Below are positions 11,897 to 26,000 of a stretch of DNA of 64,000 nt, piece after piece. A program made the translations under genes and the position numbers. The stretch spans positions 46,230,645 through 46,294,644 of the forward strand of contig NC_088302.1 of NCBI RefSeq assembly GCF_032854445.1, read 5' to 3'. Below the pieces are notes generated by a model. That model worked only from the letters and a program-made list of their open reading frames with translations, searched no databases and was not told the origin of the DNA. Each line of letters starts with the position of its first letter. The stretch's first letter is position 1. This DNA comes from Liolophura sinensis (lineage: Eukaryota > Mollusca > Polyplacophora > Chitonida > Chitonidae).

Positions 11897-12619
11897 GTAA
11901 GTGCCGGAGATGCTGCATTCCTCATAGCTACCATGTAGACAGGCCTTAGAAATTGCAATCTTTACGCCCACGGTTTCAGTCATAGCCTTGTTATAAGCAG
12001 TCTCTGAATCTGTCTTCATTACAGGACTTGACGACCTTGTGTTGTTGTTGTTTTGGAACTAGTGGTGTTACTATTATGCTCTTTAGGAGTGGGTCCTCGA
12101 AGACTATAGATTTCTTAAACCTGCCACTCTCCTGGAACTTACAACGCTCTGAAACATGAGATCTGATTCAAACAGACATGTACATTGAGGGCTGGACATC
12201 ATCAATTTAATGGATAATGCTGGTAAAACATTCAAATAAATCAAATTAATTGAAGGTGTACACATTAAGTTCAATGAACTAAACGTTGATGTCTTACTTT
12301 TCATGTCAGACGGGTGCATGGACCTACTTTTTTTTATATATGGGAATAAGGGTACATGTCAGAATAAAAAAATAAGAAGGGAGGACAGTTGGCTTGCTGA
12401 ATTTGTGGGGCATTTTTCAAAGAATGTCTACATGTGTATTTGATCCTATTTTTGTCCCTGTTTTACACAGCACAACAACCAGCCCATCAAAATAATCCTC
12501 TCAGTTGCATAGACTATACAGAACATATGATGACTATACAATAATTGAAGCCTTTCTAATATTTCTGGTTAGGTTTCTGGTTAAGTCTTTACAACAGCAG
12601 GTTGATGATGGCACATGAG

Positions 12620-12900
12620 GGCTATAAGCCGAGTCAGCATTTCAGGAGTCCCGCAAGCTCACACAGATATGGATGAGACGGGAGGGGGGTGTTCTCGCAA
12701 TCTAACGCAGCGAAAAGGCGATATTTTATGATACTTTCTGCACTGAATACACATCTCGCATAACCGGGTCTGTCGGCCCAATGGCACCCTTAGCAGCTGC
12801 CATAAAATCACAACTTTTAGTTTGCAAGAACCCCCACCCTGTCATGTCTCAATGTGCATGAACCTGCGAGATTCCTGAAATGCTGATTCAGCTTATTGCC
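12620..12900. repeat. Long foldback (inverted repeat) element
   Basis: Left arm from about 12620 (GGCTATAAGCCGAGTCAGCA, TTTCAGGAGTCCCGCAAGCT) matches the reverse complement of the right arm ending at 12900 (GGCAATAAGCTGAATCAGCA, TTTCAGGAATCTCGCAGGTT). Similarity runs about 100 bases into each arm, past GGGGGTTCTTGC. A MITE-like foldback is the likely origin. Confidence 0.7.
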
Positions 12901-13144
12901 TATTTTTTAAGATTCTATTGTAATATTCTAATTGGGATAAAACTACCAACAGAACATGATTATTCTTTGAATACTTCATACACAAATACACACAAGAAGA
13001 TAATTCAGCTTTTAAGTTGTGATGTTACGACATCATAGTGACATCATCGCTTTAGGGCATGTTGGGGCGAATCAATGCATTTTTTACCCAATAATTAATA
13101 TTATCCATAATTGATTAAGGTCACTATCCAAAATATTCATTTTA

Positions 13145-13492
13145 GAGTGAGTGCTTGGGGTTTAACATCGTACTTACCAATTTTTCAGGCATATGACGAT
13201 GATTTAATCGTTAGAGTGCATGTAATGTGCCTCCTTGTTGAAGGACGGATTTCCACCATTCTTGTATCTAGTGCTGCTTTACTGAGACGCCTTATCGAAG
13301 GCAAGTACGCCGCTCAGCCTGAGCCATTATACTGATACGAGTCAACCAGTCATTGCACTATCCCCATCATGCTGAACACCAAGGGAGGAAGTTACAACTT
13401 CCTCTTTAAGGTCTTTCCTGTGACTTGATCCAGGCTTGACCCTGGATCTACCGCTCCCGAAGCCGACGCTCTACCAACTGTGCTATCGGGCC
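13145..13492 (-). mobile_element. tRNA-derived SINE, family B (full length)
   Basis: Minus strand. A tRNA-like head (GGCCCGATAGCACAGTTGGT, AGAGCGTCGGCTTCGG) is followed by the palindromic GAGGAAGTTGTAACTTCCTC block. The 3' end reads GTTAAACCCCAAGCACTCAC. Two plus-strand relatives lie at 24805 and 55096. It sits in the likely 5' UTR intron of BLTP1. Confidence 0.8.
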
Positions 13493-13860
13493 AGTATTAT
13501 TTATTTTAGAGGATTTGAACGGGATTTGTGGTAATTCTAGAAATGCTTTGTGGTTAATTTTCGTTATTGTATATACCCGCCCATATTAAAATTCTGGAAT
13601 TTACCCCACCATACATTAAAAGATGATATCACATCATAATGTCATAATTATTAGAATCACCCGTTATAAGGTTTTCTATATCCTATATACCGCCCCATGT
13701 TAAAACTGGCATACATTATGCAGAAATTTCAGTCCTGAGCATGTCATGTGACAATACATTTACTTGTTTGTGGAACTTTTACTTCATACTGTAATGTACA
13801 TGTATGTTGTAGCGTTTAATGATGTGTCCTGTCAGGCTCGGCCGATAACCTGAAGGCACC

Positions 13861-14062
13861 ATGTTGAACGGCCACCACAATGATTCATTCATCGACCGCC
13901 TGGAGACGGAACTTCCTCAGTCCACATTCTACTGGCTGGTGATAGCACTGCTCCTGGCTGTCCTCTGGGTAACCTACCTGACGTATTACAACTCTAGGAT
14001 CCTGGGCATCATCCTCTCCATTGTTCTCAACAAGTTTGTCAAATATGGCCATATCAGATTTG
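13861..14062 (+). CDS. BLTP1: BLTP1 exon 1 (N-terminal ER anchor)
   Basis: ATG 13861. About 20 polar residues precede a hydrophobic helix (FYWLVIALLLAVLWVTYL), then TYYNSRILGI as in family members. Donor G|GTATGT, phase 1 out. A preceding CCTGTCAG at 13828-13835 suggests the exon proper starts at 13836 with a short 5' UTR. Confidence 0.93.
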
Positions 14063-17000
14063 GTATGTTACACATGCTTTCTTTTATTATTGTATGTATT
14101 GAGCCATTGTGCCATGTACATGTGTAGATACAATATGCATTATTAGGGCTGAAATGGGGGAAAAAATGGGTATATCAGTGCAGAGGTAAAACTTTGGAGT
14201 GTACTGGGTAAAAGGTGGACACATACATATATGTGCACCCATACATTTCTAAGTTAAGCTTTGATTGGACATGTGTATTAAAAAAATTATCCTAGAGACG
14301 CCGTAGATGCTATCTAGGCACATGTCATTTACATTGGTTAAATCAGACAATGGTGTAAAATTCCTGCATGGGCAAGTGTGTAATCAATGTAATCCTGTGA
14401 CAGCTGTTTTGTAATGAATTTCCAGTGGTGTCATGATTTTCATCTCCTGGAGTGTTATCAATAATTATACACCTCCTACTCTGTCATGTCCATTTGTGTT
14501 CATATTGTATGTAACTCTATCTATGATTGAATCAGTTTTTCTATTCTTTTCTAAGTAATAGGTTATGCTATGAAATCTATCAGCTTGTGTGTTAAGTATT
14601 AAATTATGCTGCATAAGGATATACATGTGCATGTACACAATTTTGGTATTAGTCTGTATGATATTATATGTTTACACTTCTAGTATCCTAATATATGATC
14701 AATCCAATTATAAACCTACAGTGTAAAACACCAATCAAATAAATCAATAAATGAATCAATGATAAACCAAATGATCTGAACTTCTAAACATGCACTTGTG
14801 GTAATATTACCGGTAGTCAAAAAAGCTTACAGTGTACATATATGTACTTAATACTTAGCATTCAGTGATTTAATATTAGTACAAATCAAGACTGTTGCAT
14901 TGTGTGGGATTTGTGACTGAAAGTGCTCTGCAGTATGTGCAAAATAGGACCATGTTTATAGTTAATAAGGTGTTGTGTTATCTGTCTTTGTAAGGTGATG
15001 TGTTATCTGTCTGTGTAAGGTGATGTGTTATCTGTCTTTGTAAGGTGAAGTGTTATCTGTCTTTACGCGGATCATAGGATGTGTCTAGTGATGCGTGTGA
15101 CATTGCTCTTTCTATATCTGCCAGAATTATTCCAGTGACTGAAGTGTTGTGTTGTCTGTATCACCTTGGATTATTCCAGTGACTGAAGTGTTGTGTTGTC
15201 TGTATCACCTTAGCTTATTCCTGTGACTGAAGGGTTGTGTTGCCTGTATCACCTTGGAATATTCCAGTGACTGAAGTGTTGTGTTGTCTGTATCAACTTA
15301 GATTATTCCAGTGACTGAAGTGTTGTGTTGCCTGTATCACCTTGGAATATTCCAGTGACTGTGGTGTTGTGTTTATCTATATGATCACTTGGATTATTCC
15401 GCTGACTGAAGTGTTGTGTTATCTGCATCTCTGATTATTCCGGTGACAGAAGTGTCATGTTGTCTTGATCTACTATAATAGGGGAGTTTGGAGTTTGGTA
15501 CTCTTTAATTGCTCAAGGAAAAAAATGTTCTGCTGTACCATGTGACCCGTCAGAAATGTTAGGTAACTATTTTTTGATAACATTTGCTATAACATGGGGT
15601 AACCTGGAAAAGGTTTCTGCAAAAGTTATTTAGAATAAAGGAAAAATGGAGAGAATGAAGGAAGTGAAACTTTATGAACTTCAGAAGTACCTGGAAAAGA
15701 GCAGTGTCAATGGTGTGTCCACAAAATAACAAAACAGCTGATTGGTAAGATAATGTCAACAAATGTTGCCTAATATATTTGACAAGTCACATGATACAGA
15801 AGGACTATTTTCACTCGTACCTCCCCTATTCCAGTGACTAGAATGTCATATTATCTGTTTTCTGAAGGATCCTTCTCCGTGTCTGTGTTATCTGGAAAGA
15901 TCATGTTTAGAGATGTACATCTGGTTACCGAGGATTTCTCAGTCCGGGTTCAGTATGGCTGGATCATATTCCGCTGGTGGCGACCCTATGTATTTCGGGA
16001 ACTCCATGAAGGTATGACATGTGAAATAACTAGAGTATACATGTACTATGAGTCTGAGGACTCCAGATATGTATAGGTCTGCTTTGATTACTTTAAACTT
16101 TAAAATGGACGTCTTTGGTTCCCTGCTTTACTGCATTTGTCTTCATTTTTCTTCTCTGATAAAATTATATACCTTGAACCTTTTATACCTCTTTCCCTTT
16201 TTTTGATTTTAACACATTTTTTTTCTGCCATCATCAGATTACATAAATGTATTTCCAGTTTCTGTGTCTGAACTTTGAGCCAGTATTTTCTCTGTTATTG
16301 TAGTGTTCAATTTAGTATTTTTGTTTTGTGTATCAGATTTGTCTCATTCTGACACTCGTGTCTCACTGTACCTGGACAAGTTTGAGTTTCACGTGTACAA
16401 CCGTTCCATGGAATATGCCAGTCTGGAGAAACTGTTTGGTCTAGACCCTAAAATGTTACCCAAAAAGGAGCCCCCTGATAAAGAGAAGGAGCAGACTGGG
16501 TTAGTACATGGACATGTTTCATGATGATTTTGAGATTGGTTTGGCAGAAGTGAATGTTATAACACTATTCATGTGTATTAATTTGCATCTTTATGTTTAA
16601 AGAAAACATTTTCACTATTTTCGCTGTTTTTAAATTCCCTGCCTCCACTGTACTTATAGCCTGGGTGGCAGTAACTGGCTTGTAGCACTCATAAGGCAGG
16701 TACATTGAGATTCCTCAGCAGATGAAAATCTGTGTGTCACATGTGGGGAAGCTCATCACATACTTGCAAAATGCCAGTGGTTTATTCTGATCACTCAGTC
16801 AAATATTCTAGACTATAGTATTAATCCACAAACTATCAGTGAATGAAAAGATATATAGTAGGAAATATCTCTGATAATGAGTGAATCTTTATATTTTCAT
16901 TTCCACTGATAAGCTTTATGAAGTATAGTATTGTGGTAACTCCAACAAAAGATACAAGTCGATGCATGAGTCCATATTTCGGTTTTATTTAAACCATTTT

Positions 17001-20000
17001 CAAGAATGGTTGAAAATGGCCTGAATAAAAGCGAACTATTGAATCATGCATCGACTTGTATCTTTTGTTGGAGTTACAATACCCTACAATACATGAATCA
17101 TTGCTAAACATATTGTTCTCATCTTGTTTGACAGGATCCAAGTACCCAACAAGAATTTTGGATGGAGAGATTTAGTACCTGTCATAAAAGTGCACATGGA
17201 AGCTGTAAGTTATTAGTCTAACTGCTACATCAGACCTGTGTGCTGTTGAATTGGATGCACAGCGAAAAAAAAAAAAAAAAAGGGTATTACTAGCTTTTCA
17301 TACTTTGCATAAATGCAGCGATTCTGCCTTTCTGTATGTATTTAGAATGCCCTGGACTTAATTATTTTAAAATTCTGTGATGCTTTGCTCTCAATTTTTA
17401 TTTATATGTTGTGGGATTTCATAGGAATGGTGTGTGTATATGATTATCTGAATCCGTTATCGTTTTCAGGGGAGGTTGGTGTTTGGGAATCACCTTGTTC
17501 CCACGACTTTGACAGTTGGCTTTGAAGGGGCTCACTTCATATACACCACCAAGCCAGCGTCTACCCCATTTGACCAGTTCATGCATGCCACCAAGTGTAA
17601 GGGAGAGAATGTTCGTATCATGCTGGTACCCAGTCCCAAGTACACTGGCCCCACAGATGAGTAAGTTAGTCAGTGTTCAGCTCAGTGCCATCTTTGTTTA
17701 GGTCAGCTGTTTATATCAAAGTTGATGCACATCTTTCTTCAGATTATACTGTACATGTTATGTGTGATCTTTTCTCAAGAATGTTAATTGTGAGCATTGG
17801 GCTAATGTCTGCACTCACTCACCAGTTTTAGTGAGAGATCGAATAAGGTATAAGGCTGCTCATTGGACTTTTTAAAGAAGTTATCCTTTCCATCCATAAG
17901 CAAAAGAACAGACATGGTTCTGCAGCGGAAAAAAAAGGAGAAAAAAGAAAACGGTCATATTGACCCTCTTTGTGTGAGTGAATTCTCTACTTACGTGTGT
18001 GCTCATGTTTTTCTGACCTGTTTGTGTTTCAGACCTCCACGTTACATGGGGGAGGGATTTGTTGTCTTCCAGTCTAATGATGTGAACATGTATTATTATC
18101 AGGATGAGCCAGGTATGGTCAGCTTAACAAGCCTGTGATTAGATATCCAATCAGCCATGTGTTAGACAACATAAAACACATTAGAGTAGGGGGTGAGGCA
18201 CATTGTTTAATTAATATATTAAGCCATCTCATAGTGCAAAAAGAAAACAAAAGCTGGGAGGTCATGAATAAATTTCCAGTTTTGTCTCATAGATTTCAGT
18301 CTGGGCATAAAAATTCAGTTTGTTAGTAATTACAGTAACAGTATACATGTAGTTCAAAACCGATCCTTGTTATATTTCATCTAGAAACTGTTTTCAGATT
18401 CATGCTCTCTGGGGAAAGCACATATTTTATAATCTGCACAACAAATTTTAAGACTTGAATCTGTGCTATACCCAGATAGTATGATCCGTAGTATTCTGCT
18501 GGCGGCTGGTTAATCGTGAATATGTCTGTGACCTGCAGGACTGGTTCCTCATGAACCTGAGATCGTACAGCTGGCTGACGGGGAGGTGGTAGTCAGGAGA
18601 ACATGGCCCTGTTGTGGGATAGAGATCAGTTGTGGTAAAGGCACCGACTTCAACTACGGTCCCTGGGCAGATAGGCAGAGGTATGTTCATTGTAATGACC
18701 TAAAGAGATTGACAACTTGAATTTCAGTTTGAAGTTGGGTGAAAGATTTGTGGTACAGATTGTGTTTTGAAAGATTTTAATGTTTGTGTTGAGATTTGCT
18801 TCTGACTTCTGGTATATCATGTGTTAAATGTTCGTGGTCAAAATACATGTTCGGAAAACATGACATTAGCGCAGAGATTTCCTTTTATTTACAAACACAG
18901 TGTTAAGTCAGTTTCATGGAAATTTAATAAGGTTAGCTCACGATAATTTCGGATTTCTTCATGCATGTGATATATTTGTATTTATGTAACATTGTCTTTC
19001 AGGGAATATTTATGGAAGTTTTTCTACCCTGTGAATTATGAGGAGTTGGTGCCGACACCAGTACCAGAGCCAGGCCAGACCCGACAATTTAAACAGTTTG
19101 AGTTCAGGATCAACATACTGGCTGAGGCAACCATAGACTTCCTGTTCACCAAAGACAAGGTAAGTAAAGATAACAGGTAACCTGTTAAACTTCACTGATG
19201 TACAATTCCAGTTCGAACTCATCTGTCGTTAGAGGTAAAAACAGTCCTACTGTATCCTGTGACTTGTGAAAAATATTAGGTAACTTTTGTTGACATTAAT
19301 TTACCGATCCTGTTTCATCATGTTCTTGAGGCACTAATGACACCTCTTTCCTTGAGAAACTTCTCATGATCACCAACATTCAGCTCTTCAGTTTTCTCCA
19401 TCAATTGTCTACTCTAACTTTTTGGAAAACTTTTTGCAAACCAGTGACACCAATGTTACATTAAATTTGATTGATAAAAGTTCTTAACATTTTTGACATG
19501 TTTCAGGATACAGTGGGCATTTTTTCTACCTCTAATGATAAAAGAGTTCGTTAACAAACATGTTTTAATGATACCCTCTAACCGAGGCTCGCCACGATAT
19601 GGCTGAAATATTGCTTTTGTGGTGTTAAGCCATGATCATTCATTCATTCATTCTAACCAGGGCTCTGTAGAAGGGCCTGCTATTGTAGAAGAAAAAGGAA
19701 AAAGGCTGTCAAAATATTAAACAGCTGATTCTTATATTCTGTTGTAGAATCTGTGATTTTTTGTTAAAAATTTAAAGTTAGCAGACCACGAGAAAGGCCT
19801 TGCTAATTAAAACTTTATATTGGAATCCCAGGAGACACAGGCTATTCACATGAATGCTGGCCAGGGGTCATACATAGAGGCGGTTACTCCCTACCTGACT
19901 GGTGAGAATGGGTACCAGGCCAAGGTTAATGGTCAGTTCCTGCTGCTGGATGCTACCACAAGTCTGCCCTACCGGTCACTGCTTGAATGCGAGACTTTAG

Positions 20001-23000
20001 AGGTTTGTTTCCTCTCTACTCCTGAGGGACCATTTCATAAAAACTTCTTGCCGAATTTTTTGTCTGTAAATATTGGATGTGTGTGATGAGGCTTCCTAAT
20101 AAGCTGACATCGCTAATTGATAAAAAATTGTGTATGAAGTTGGCCTTATTTTCATTGTCAACAGTGTTGAATAAAGTTTTATTTCTGTGGTTGATTCCGG
20201 GGCAAAATATATTTACCTGTATGTCTTTTGTCCCTTTTGAATAAAATTACAAGCAATACGGTGATTAAATCGTCAGAGAAAAGGGATGGGTTTGACGTTC
20301 TTATTACATCTTAGCCCTATAGCTCTGCACAAGTACACATGCCATTAAATCAATGTGAGAAAGATACTCTTATATAGTAAGTTTTTATGGGTCAAGAATT
20401 GTGTCTTCTCATATTATGCATAGAGGTGGCTTGTAGGATCAGATTTTTTGTTGACCTGATTATTGCGGACGTCAGAAAGTACTTAATCTCAAGCACTCTG
20501 TGCTGTGACACTTATTGAAATCATTCATATTTTTATTACTATTTTTCTTTCGTTTGTTTTTTGAAAGCTTTAAGAGCTGTAAAATTGAAAGTTTTTATTG
20601 GATGTTATTGAAATTTAGTGATGTTAGGAACAAGGTTACGGAGTAAATTTTGGTTAACACATGACATGGCGGCTGTCTTGAATTTTGATCAAAGCCTTTA
20701 AAAATCTTCCTCTCAAGAAGCAAGGAACAGATTCTTTTGAAATATGATATACTTGTAGAGTGATTCTAAAATTGTCTAATTTTGATAATGTTTTCATGTA
20801 TTTTGGTGTATTAGGCAGCACTGATTCTGAATCTGCTTTCAAATTTTTTGAGATATTGTCGGTTTCGTTTTTTCAGTTTCGTAGTTTCAATGGCCTATAA
20901 CTCGTACACACTCAAGACATACTGTAGTTTCTGGTATGTGCCAATGGATATGAGCTATGATCAATAGTTTTCTCGCTAGAAATGTTTAAATGACACCACC
21001 CTACTTCAGAAATAGAAATGTAAGTCCTGTTTGCAATGCATCATGGGTCAACAATCGGGACGGCATTCTCCCACACCCCCGTGCTATCAGGAATATAATG
21101 TAAGTCCAAAGCCATGGCGAAATACATAGGAAAAACTTCTATCCACTACCTTCAGTCATTACGAGCCCAAAAACTGTAACTCTTGTGAGGCCAAATTCAC
21201 CTGTTAAAGAAATGTTGCAGTTTCCAGTTTCTTTTCAGGTCTAGACTTCACATGCCCATAAGGAAGAGACGGGCTTTAGGATGCCCTACAGAAAAGTAAC
21301 TACGAAACCATACACCATGGCTTTGAACGGGGGATGTTTTTTAAAGAAAACAACACACAACACTGCTTATTCCTTCTATGTAGACCAAACTTTCATAACT
21401 TTATAGTCTCCTAACTTTTCCTGTCAGCTACATGCTCTCTGTCCTTGCCCGCTCTTAAAACTGAACTGAGCCCAGGCAAACCAGATGGGACACTAGAGTG
21501 GAGTGATTGCAAACCATGTATCAAGCAACTTGAAATGTACATACTCAACCAGGTGTGGTGGTCGCCAAGGCCTAACACGGGCAAGATACTGTGGTGATTT
21601 TCAGCTCTAGACACATTATATATGATATCTGATAGTGTGGGGTTCAAACCCAGTTGATCACTTTTCATTTTCGTTATGCTTTTCTCCATGTTGTACTGTT
21701 ACAATTTGTACATGCAGGTTGATTTTGTGAAATTTTCCATTTGTCTGTTTTACTCCGGCAGTTAAATCAAGCTGTTTGTCCTTATGTGTTAGCATATGGT
21801 CGTAAACTGTGTTTTAAGATTAATGAGTGCAGCATATAATCAGCAGTTTTAATTCAATCCATTGTCGATACTGTCATTTGCAAAATCAGAATTTTCCTGA
21901 AAATTTTACTGACCATATAATGTTTTCTTTCAACCTGTCAAAATTGGTTCAAACTTATACTGGCTCTAATGCTCTAAGCATTACTTACATTCTATCCACC
22001 TCTCTCAAAGCACAGCAGCAAGGAGTCGATCAATCCTTTTAATCCAACTCCCTCACTATTAACGCTGGATCCCAAGGCCCAGATTTGTAAAAAGTTATTT
22101 TATCAACTGAAAGTAAGGCTTATAAGATTCAGAGTAATTGTGAAACTGGTTAACCTCGTATAAACATTTACCACTGTTGATTCATAGGCTTCTTTTATAA
22201 TGTTAAAAGCCTGTTTGTAAACACCCTCAGTGCCCACAGCACTTGTGTAATGAGCTGACGCAATTCAATTTGACACGATTTTTTTATGTTTTCCTAAGTT
22301 TAATTTTTGCAATAATGGAAAATTAGCTCAGTGCATTACTTTCATTGTGTGTTTTTTATTGACAATCAGTTGGGTCTTGGTTCTTGGCTACCAGTATCGC
22401 TGTAAGGAATGTAACAGTTTTCATTGCATTTTATAATGCTCAGTGCCCATTTGTTCAACTTGTGCCAGCTAATACTGGTGTTAAATCATATTTTATAATT
22501 AAAATTTTACACAAACTGAGCAACCAATGCAGTTCTCCAATGTCAAAGTATAACAGCAGCATTTTAGGCGTACGTTTAATTTACTGTTACAGAATTGTTT
22601 TTAGGCTAAGTACAGAATTGAAGACTTGTCTTAAAGTTAAATCTGGTATTAAGTCTTAAACCAGTTTTGAACAACCGAGCCCAGGTGTGCAAAAAAAGAC
22701 AAATGAGTGAAATTAAAATTCTTCAGTTGTGATAATTTCAGAGAAAAAACAAAGTATATGTCATAGTTTAGATTTAATTTTAAAAAATGTCTTTTCGTTT
22801 CAATATGCCTATGTCCTCCCTAGGGAACTTTTCGCCGACTCTGGTATTTCTTATTTACAAATTGCTTAGCGCACACTAAACTGAATAATAATATGTGTAT
22901 ATGTATCTTTTGAGCAGCGTGACTAAGTATGGCCTACTGGGGAGATGATTGCAATATTCTACTGACATAATTTGAGCAGCTTGTCTAATTATGGCCTAGT

Positions 23001-26000
23001 GGGGAGATGATTGCAATATGCCACTGACATAATTTTTGATACCTCACTTGCATTAGCTTTGAGGTTCGTCAGGCACTTAGCAAAGGGAACCAGTTTCCGC
23101 CACTATTAAGCCGTGTCTCTGCCTATACACTGTTAAACACTAATCAAATACATGTGTTTGCTTGTATGATAAGTGACCTAAAATTTCCAAAAAAGTGCCA
23201 TTAGAGAAGCAAATAATTAGTGTAAAGTATTACTTTTGGTGCTGAAATTTACATTTTCCAGTAAGATATAACCGTACCTTATATAGAAACCACAAAGGAA
23301 CTTTTTGAGATTAATAGAACTCTGAGAATGATGGAAAATGTGCAACTTAAGTGATGAAGAGAAATTTTGAGCCATTTAATATAAATGAAGTGTATGCTCG
23401 ATAAAACTCCATAAAAAAACTTCAGGATAATGATTGCTGACCTGAGTGTGTGTGATTTTCAGTTCTTAGTGAATGTGAAGTACCCTCGTTTATGGAATGA
23501 CCACCAGGACTGGTACATAGACCTCACAGCCTGCAAGGCTTCGCTGGGACTCATCTTCCATCACAAACACTTCATCGTAGGTGAGGCAAATCTTCTACAT
23601 TGCATACCATATGTACTTATCAGTTGTTCAGACCTAGAATGTGACATGAAGCTGTCTTATACATGTGGTTAAAAATACCATTGTGGGAAATGATTGTTCT
23701 AAATTTTTTGTTTAATTCTTTTTATCGGTAATCAGAACTGCACTATATGGCTTGAAAATAACTTATTTTTTGTAATGTTTTTTTTCTAATACTTACATTG
23801 GTTTTAACAAACTTTGTATGTAGGGAATTAGTTGTTATCTTCCTTATAAAGAATTGTGTCTTTAGACTTAATTGTGAGTTTTCATTTGCCGCCACATGTT
23901 TGTTTTACAATGTATTTGAGATCTGTTCTATGAAGATATAAAAATGTTGTTCTCCAGGAAAATTCATTATAAAAGAATTAGAAAGGCCTGACTATTTCGA
24001 AGGACATACCTCTCAGTCATGTTGATTGTTGATGTTGTAGATTTGATTGATGACTGGTCCACCAAGACCGTCCCAGACCTGTATCACTTCACCCCGTACA
24101 CCTGGCATTTTAACCTGGTGATTAAGGAGTTTGAATTGCTGACTATGACAAATGAGTACAATTGGATAGACACAGCCTCACAGCATCAGGAAAATGGTGA
24201 GGATTTACACTCACTGGCATATACTTTTACCTGTTCATATATTTGAAGTAAAATACTCTTGGGTTCCTACTTTAATAGCTAATTTTTGCAGGCAAATAAA
24301 TGTCATAAGATATTAGTTTTGGTGCTGAAACTTACATTTTACCAGTGGGGTATCATCCTACCTTTCAAACAAACCTCTGAACGCACGTCTAAAGTCAGTA
24401 GAACTCTCTGCATTTGGAAAAATGAGCATGTTCGAAATTTTAGATCATTTAGGTTATATGTAGCTTACTGTGAAAATGTAATATTTAGTCAATCTCACAA
24501 CCGGTGTTAACGAAGTTTGAGGTATCAAAAATATGTGGTCAAGATGGTATAAAATATTTGGGGACATATTGAATCCTAACTAAACCGCATAGGCCTGTAT
24601 TTTCCAAAAGAGGTCAATTAAGAGAGTTAAGGGGGAATTCCTCACTGATCTAAACTGTCCGCTTGACTAGATAACATGCAAATGAGGCAGTGCAAAGATG
24701 TCCACAGTGTATCATTCACTCCTAGATAGGACATGTAAACAGTACCATAGGTTGAAAGGGAATTATAAATTTAGTAAACCATATGTGATCTTCCTTTCTA
24801 TTGATGCGTCCGCTTCGGGACCGGTAGATCCAGGATCAATCCTTGATCGAGTCACACCTAAGACTTTAAAAGAGGAAGTTGTAACTTCCTCGCTTGGCGT
24901 TCAGCATGAAGGGGATAGTGCAACAACTGGTTGACCCGTATCAGTATAATGGCTAGGGCGGGGCGGCTTACTTGCCTTCGGTAAGTCGTCTCAGTGAAGC
25001 AGCACTAAATAAAAGAGCGGTGGAAATCCGTCCTGCAACAAGGAGGCACATTACACGTACATGCACCCTAATGATTCCTTCGTCGTCATATGACTGAAAA
25101 ATTGTTGAGTACGACGTTAAACCCCAAGCACTCACTCACTCCTTTCTATCGATAATGTTTTATAAAGTATTCGTAATTTTCAACGATTTCTATGGCACAA
25201 CTGAAGTTAAATGGTAGTCCACATAATTACAACACAATATCGTGTCTGACATTCAAGTTCCTTGAACATCTCCTGCTCTCTAGACAAGATGGGTAGGTAA
25301 CTGACTCGAATAAATCAGGATTTCTAAATAGAGCGACTTGAGTGAGTTGATGATTGAAGGGAAACCCCAGGTAAAAGTTAGAGTAAGTAAGACATCTGGA
25401 AGTCTCAACTTTATGTAGATGAGGTCTAAGATATCAGCACAATTTTTTCTACGTCAGTGGTATGTCCCTTTAAGACTTTTTTTTAAAGGGTGACATGTCC
25501 TAGAGGTAATGAAAATTCACTGAGCTATATTTGTCACTATATGGTGATCTCTTTGTTTTCTTTCAGCACACATAGCCATATGTGGAGAAACGTTTGACCT
25601 GTCCTTCCAGCTTCCCTTTATTGACTTCATGCCAGAACGTCTGCCCATTAAAATTTTTATCAGGGTGAGTTTTACGTGTTCCTTACAAGTCCATATCCAT
25701 GACATCAGTTTGAATTTGTTTATAGTGGTAATTCATGGGTTAAATACATCTCATAGCACATTTTTTTATTTCCAATGTCTGTGATTTAAACAGTTTTATC
25801 CAGTCTTGTCTGATGCCTGTCAGTTAGAGTGCGCTTAAATTGGATTTAACACGAGTTCCTGGTGTCCCCCATTTTTTTTCTTCTCTTGTGAGCAGAAAAA
25901 CTTTATCAGACAAATACCAAAACTTTGAGATCAGATCTACACCGAAATAAACTCAAATATTAATTTAACAAATATAGCTGCTAATTCAAGCCAGTATTGC

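Larger units (their letters stand above)
14063..15867 (+). other. BLTP1: BLTP1 intron 1
   Basis: 1.8 kb. Contains a family A SINE tail fragment, a short GTAAGG-bearing tandem repeat (14970-15062), the 45-bp array 15120-15465 and a terminal-inverted-repeat element that separates that array from exon 2. Nothing else recognised. Confidence 0.7.

Noticed and set aside
21545-21665. Possible tRNA gene with B-box GGGGTTCAAACCC
   Set aside because: No acceptor-stem pairing or proper D and anticodon arms could be drawn; at most a SINE head remnant.
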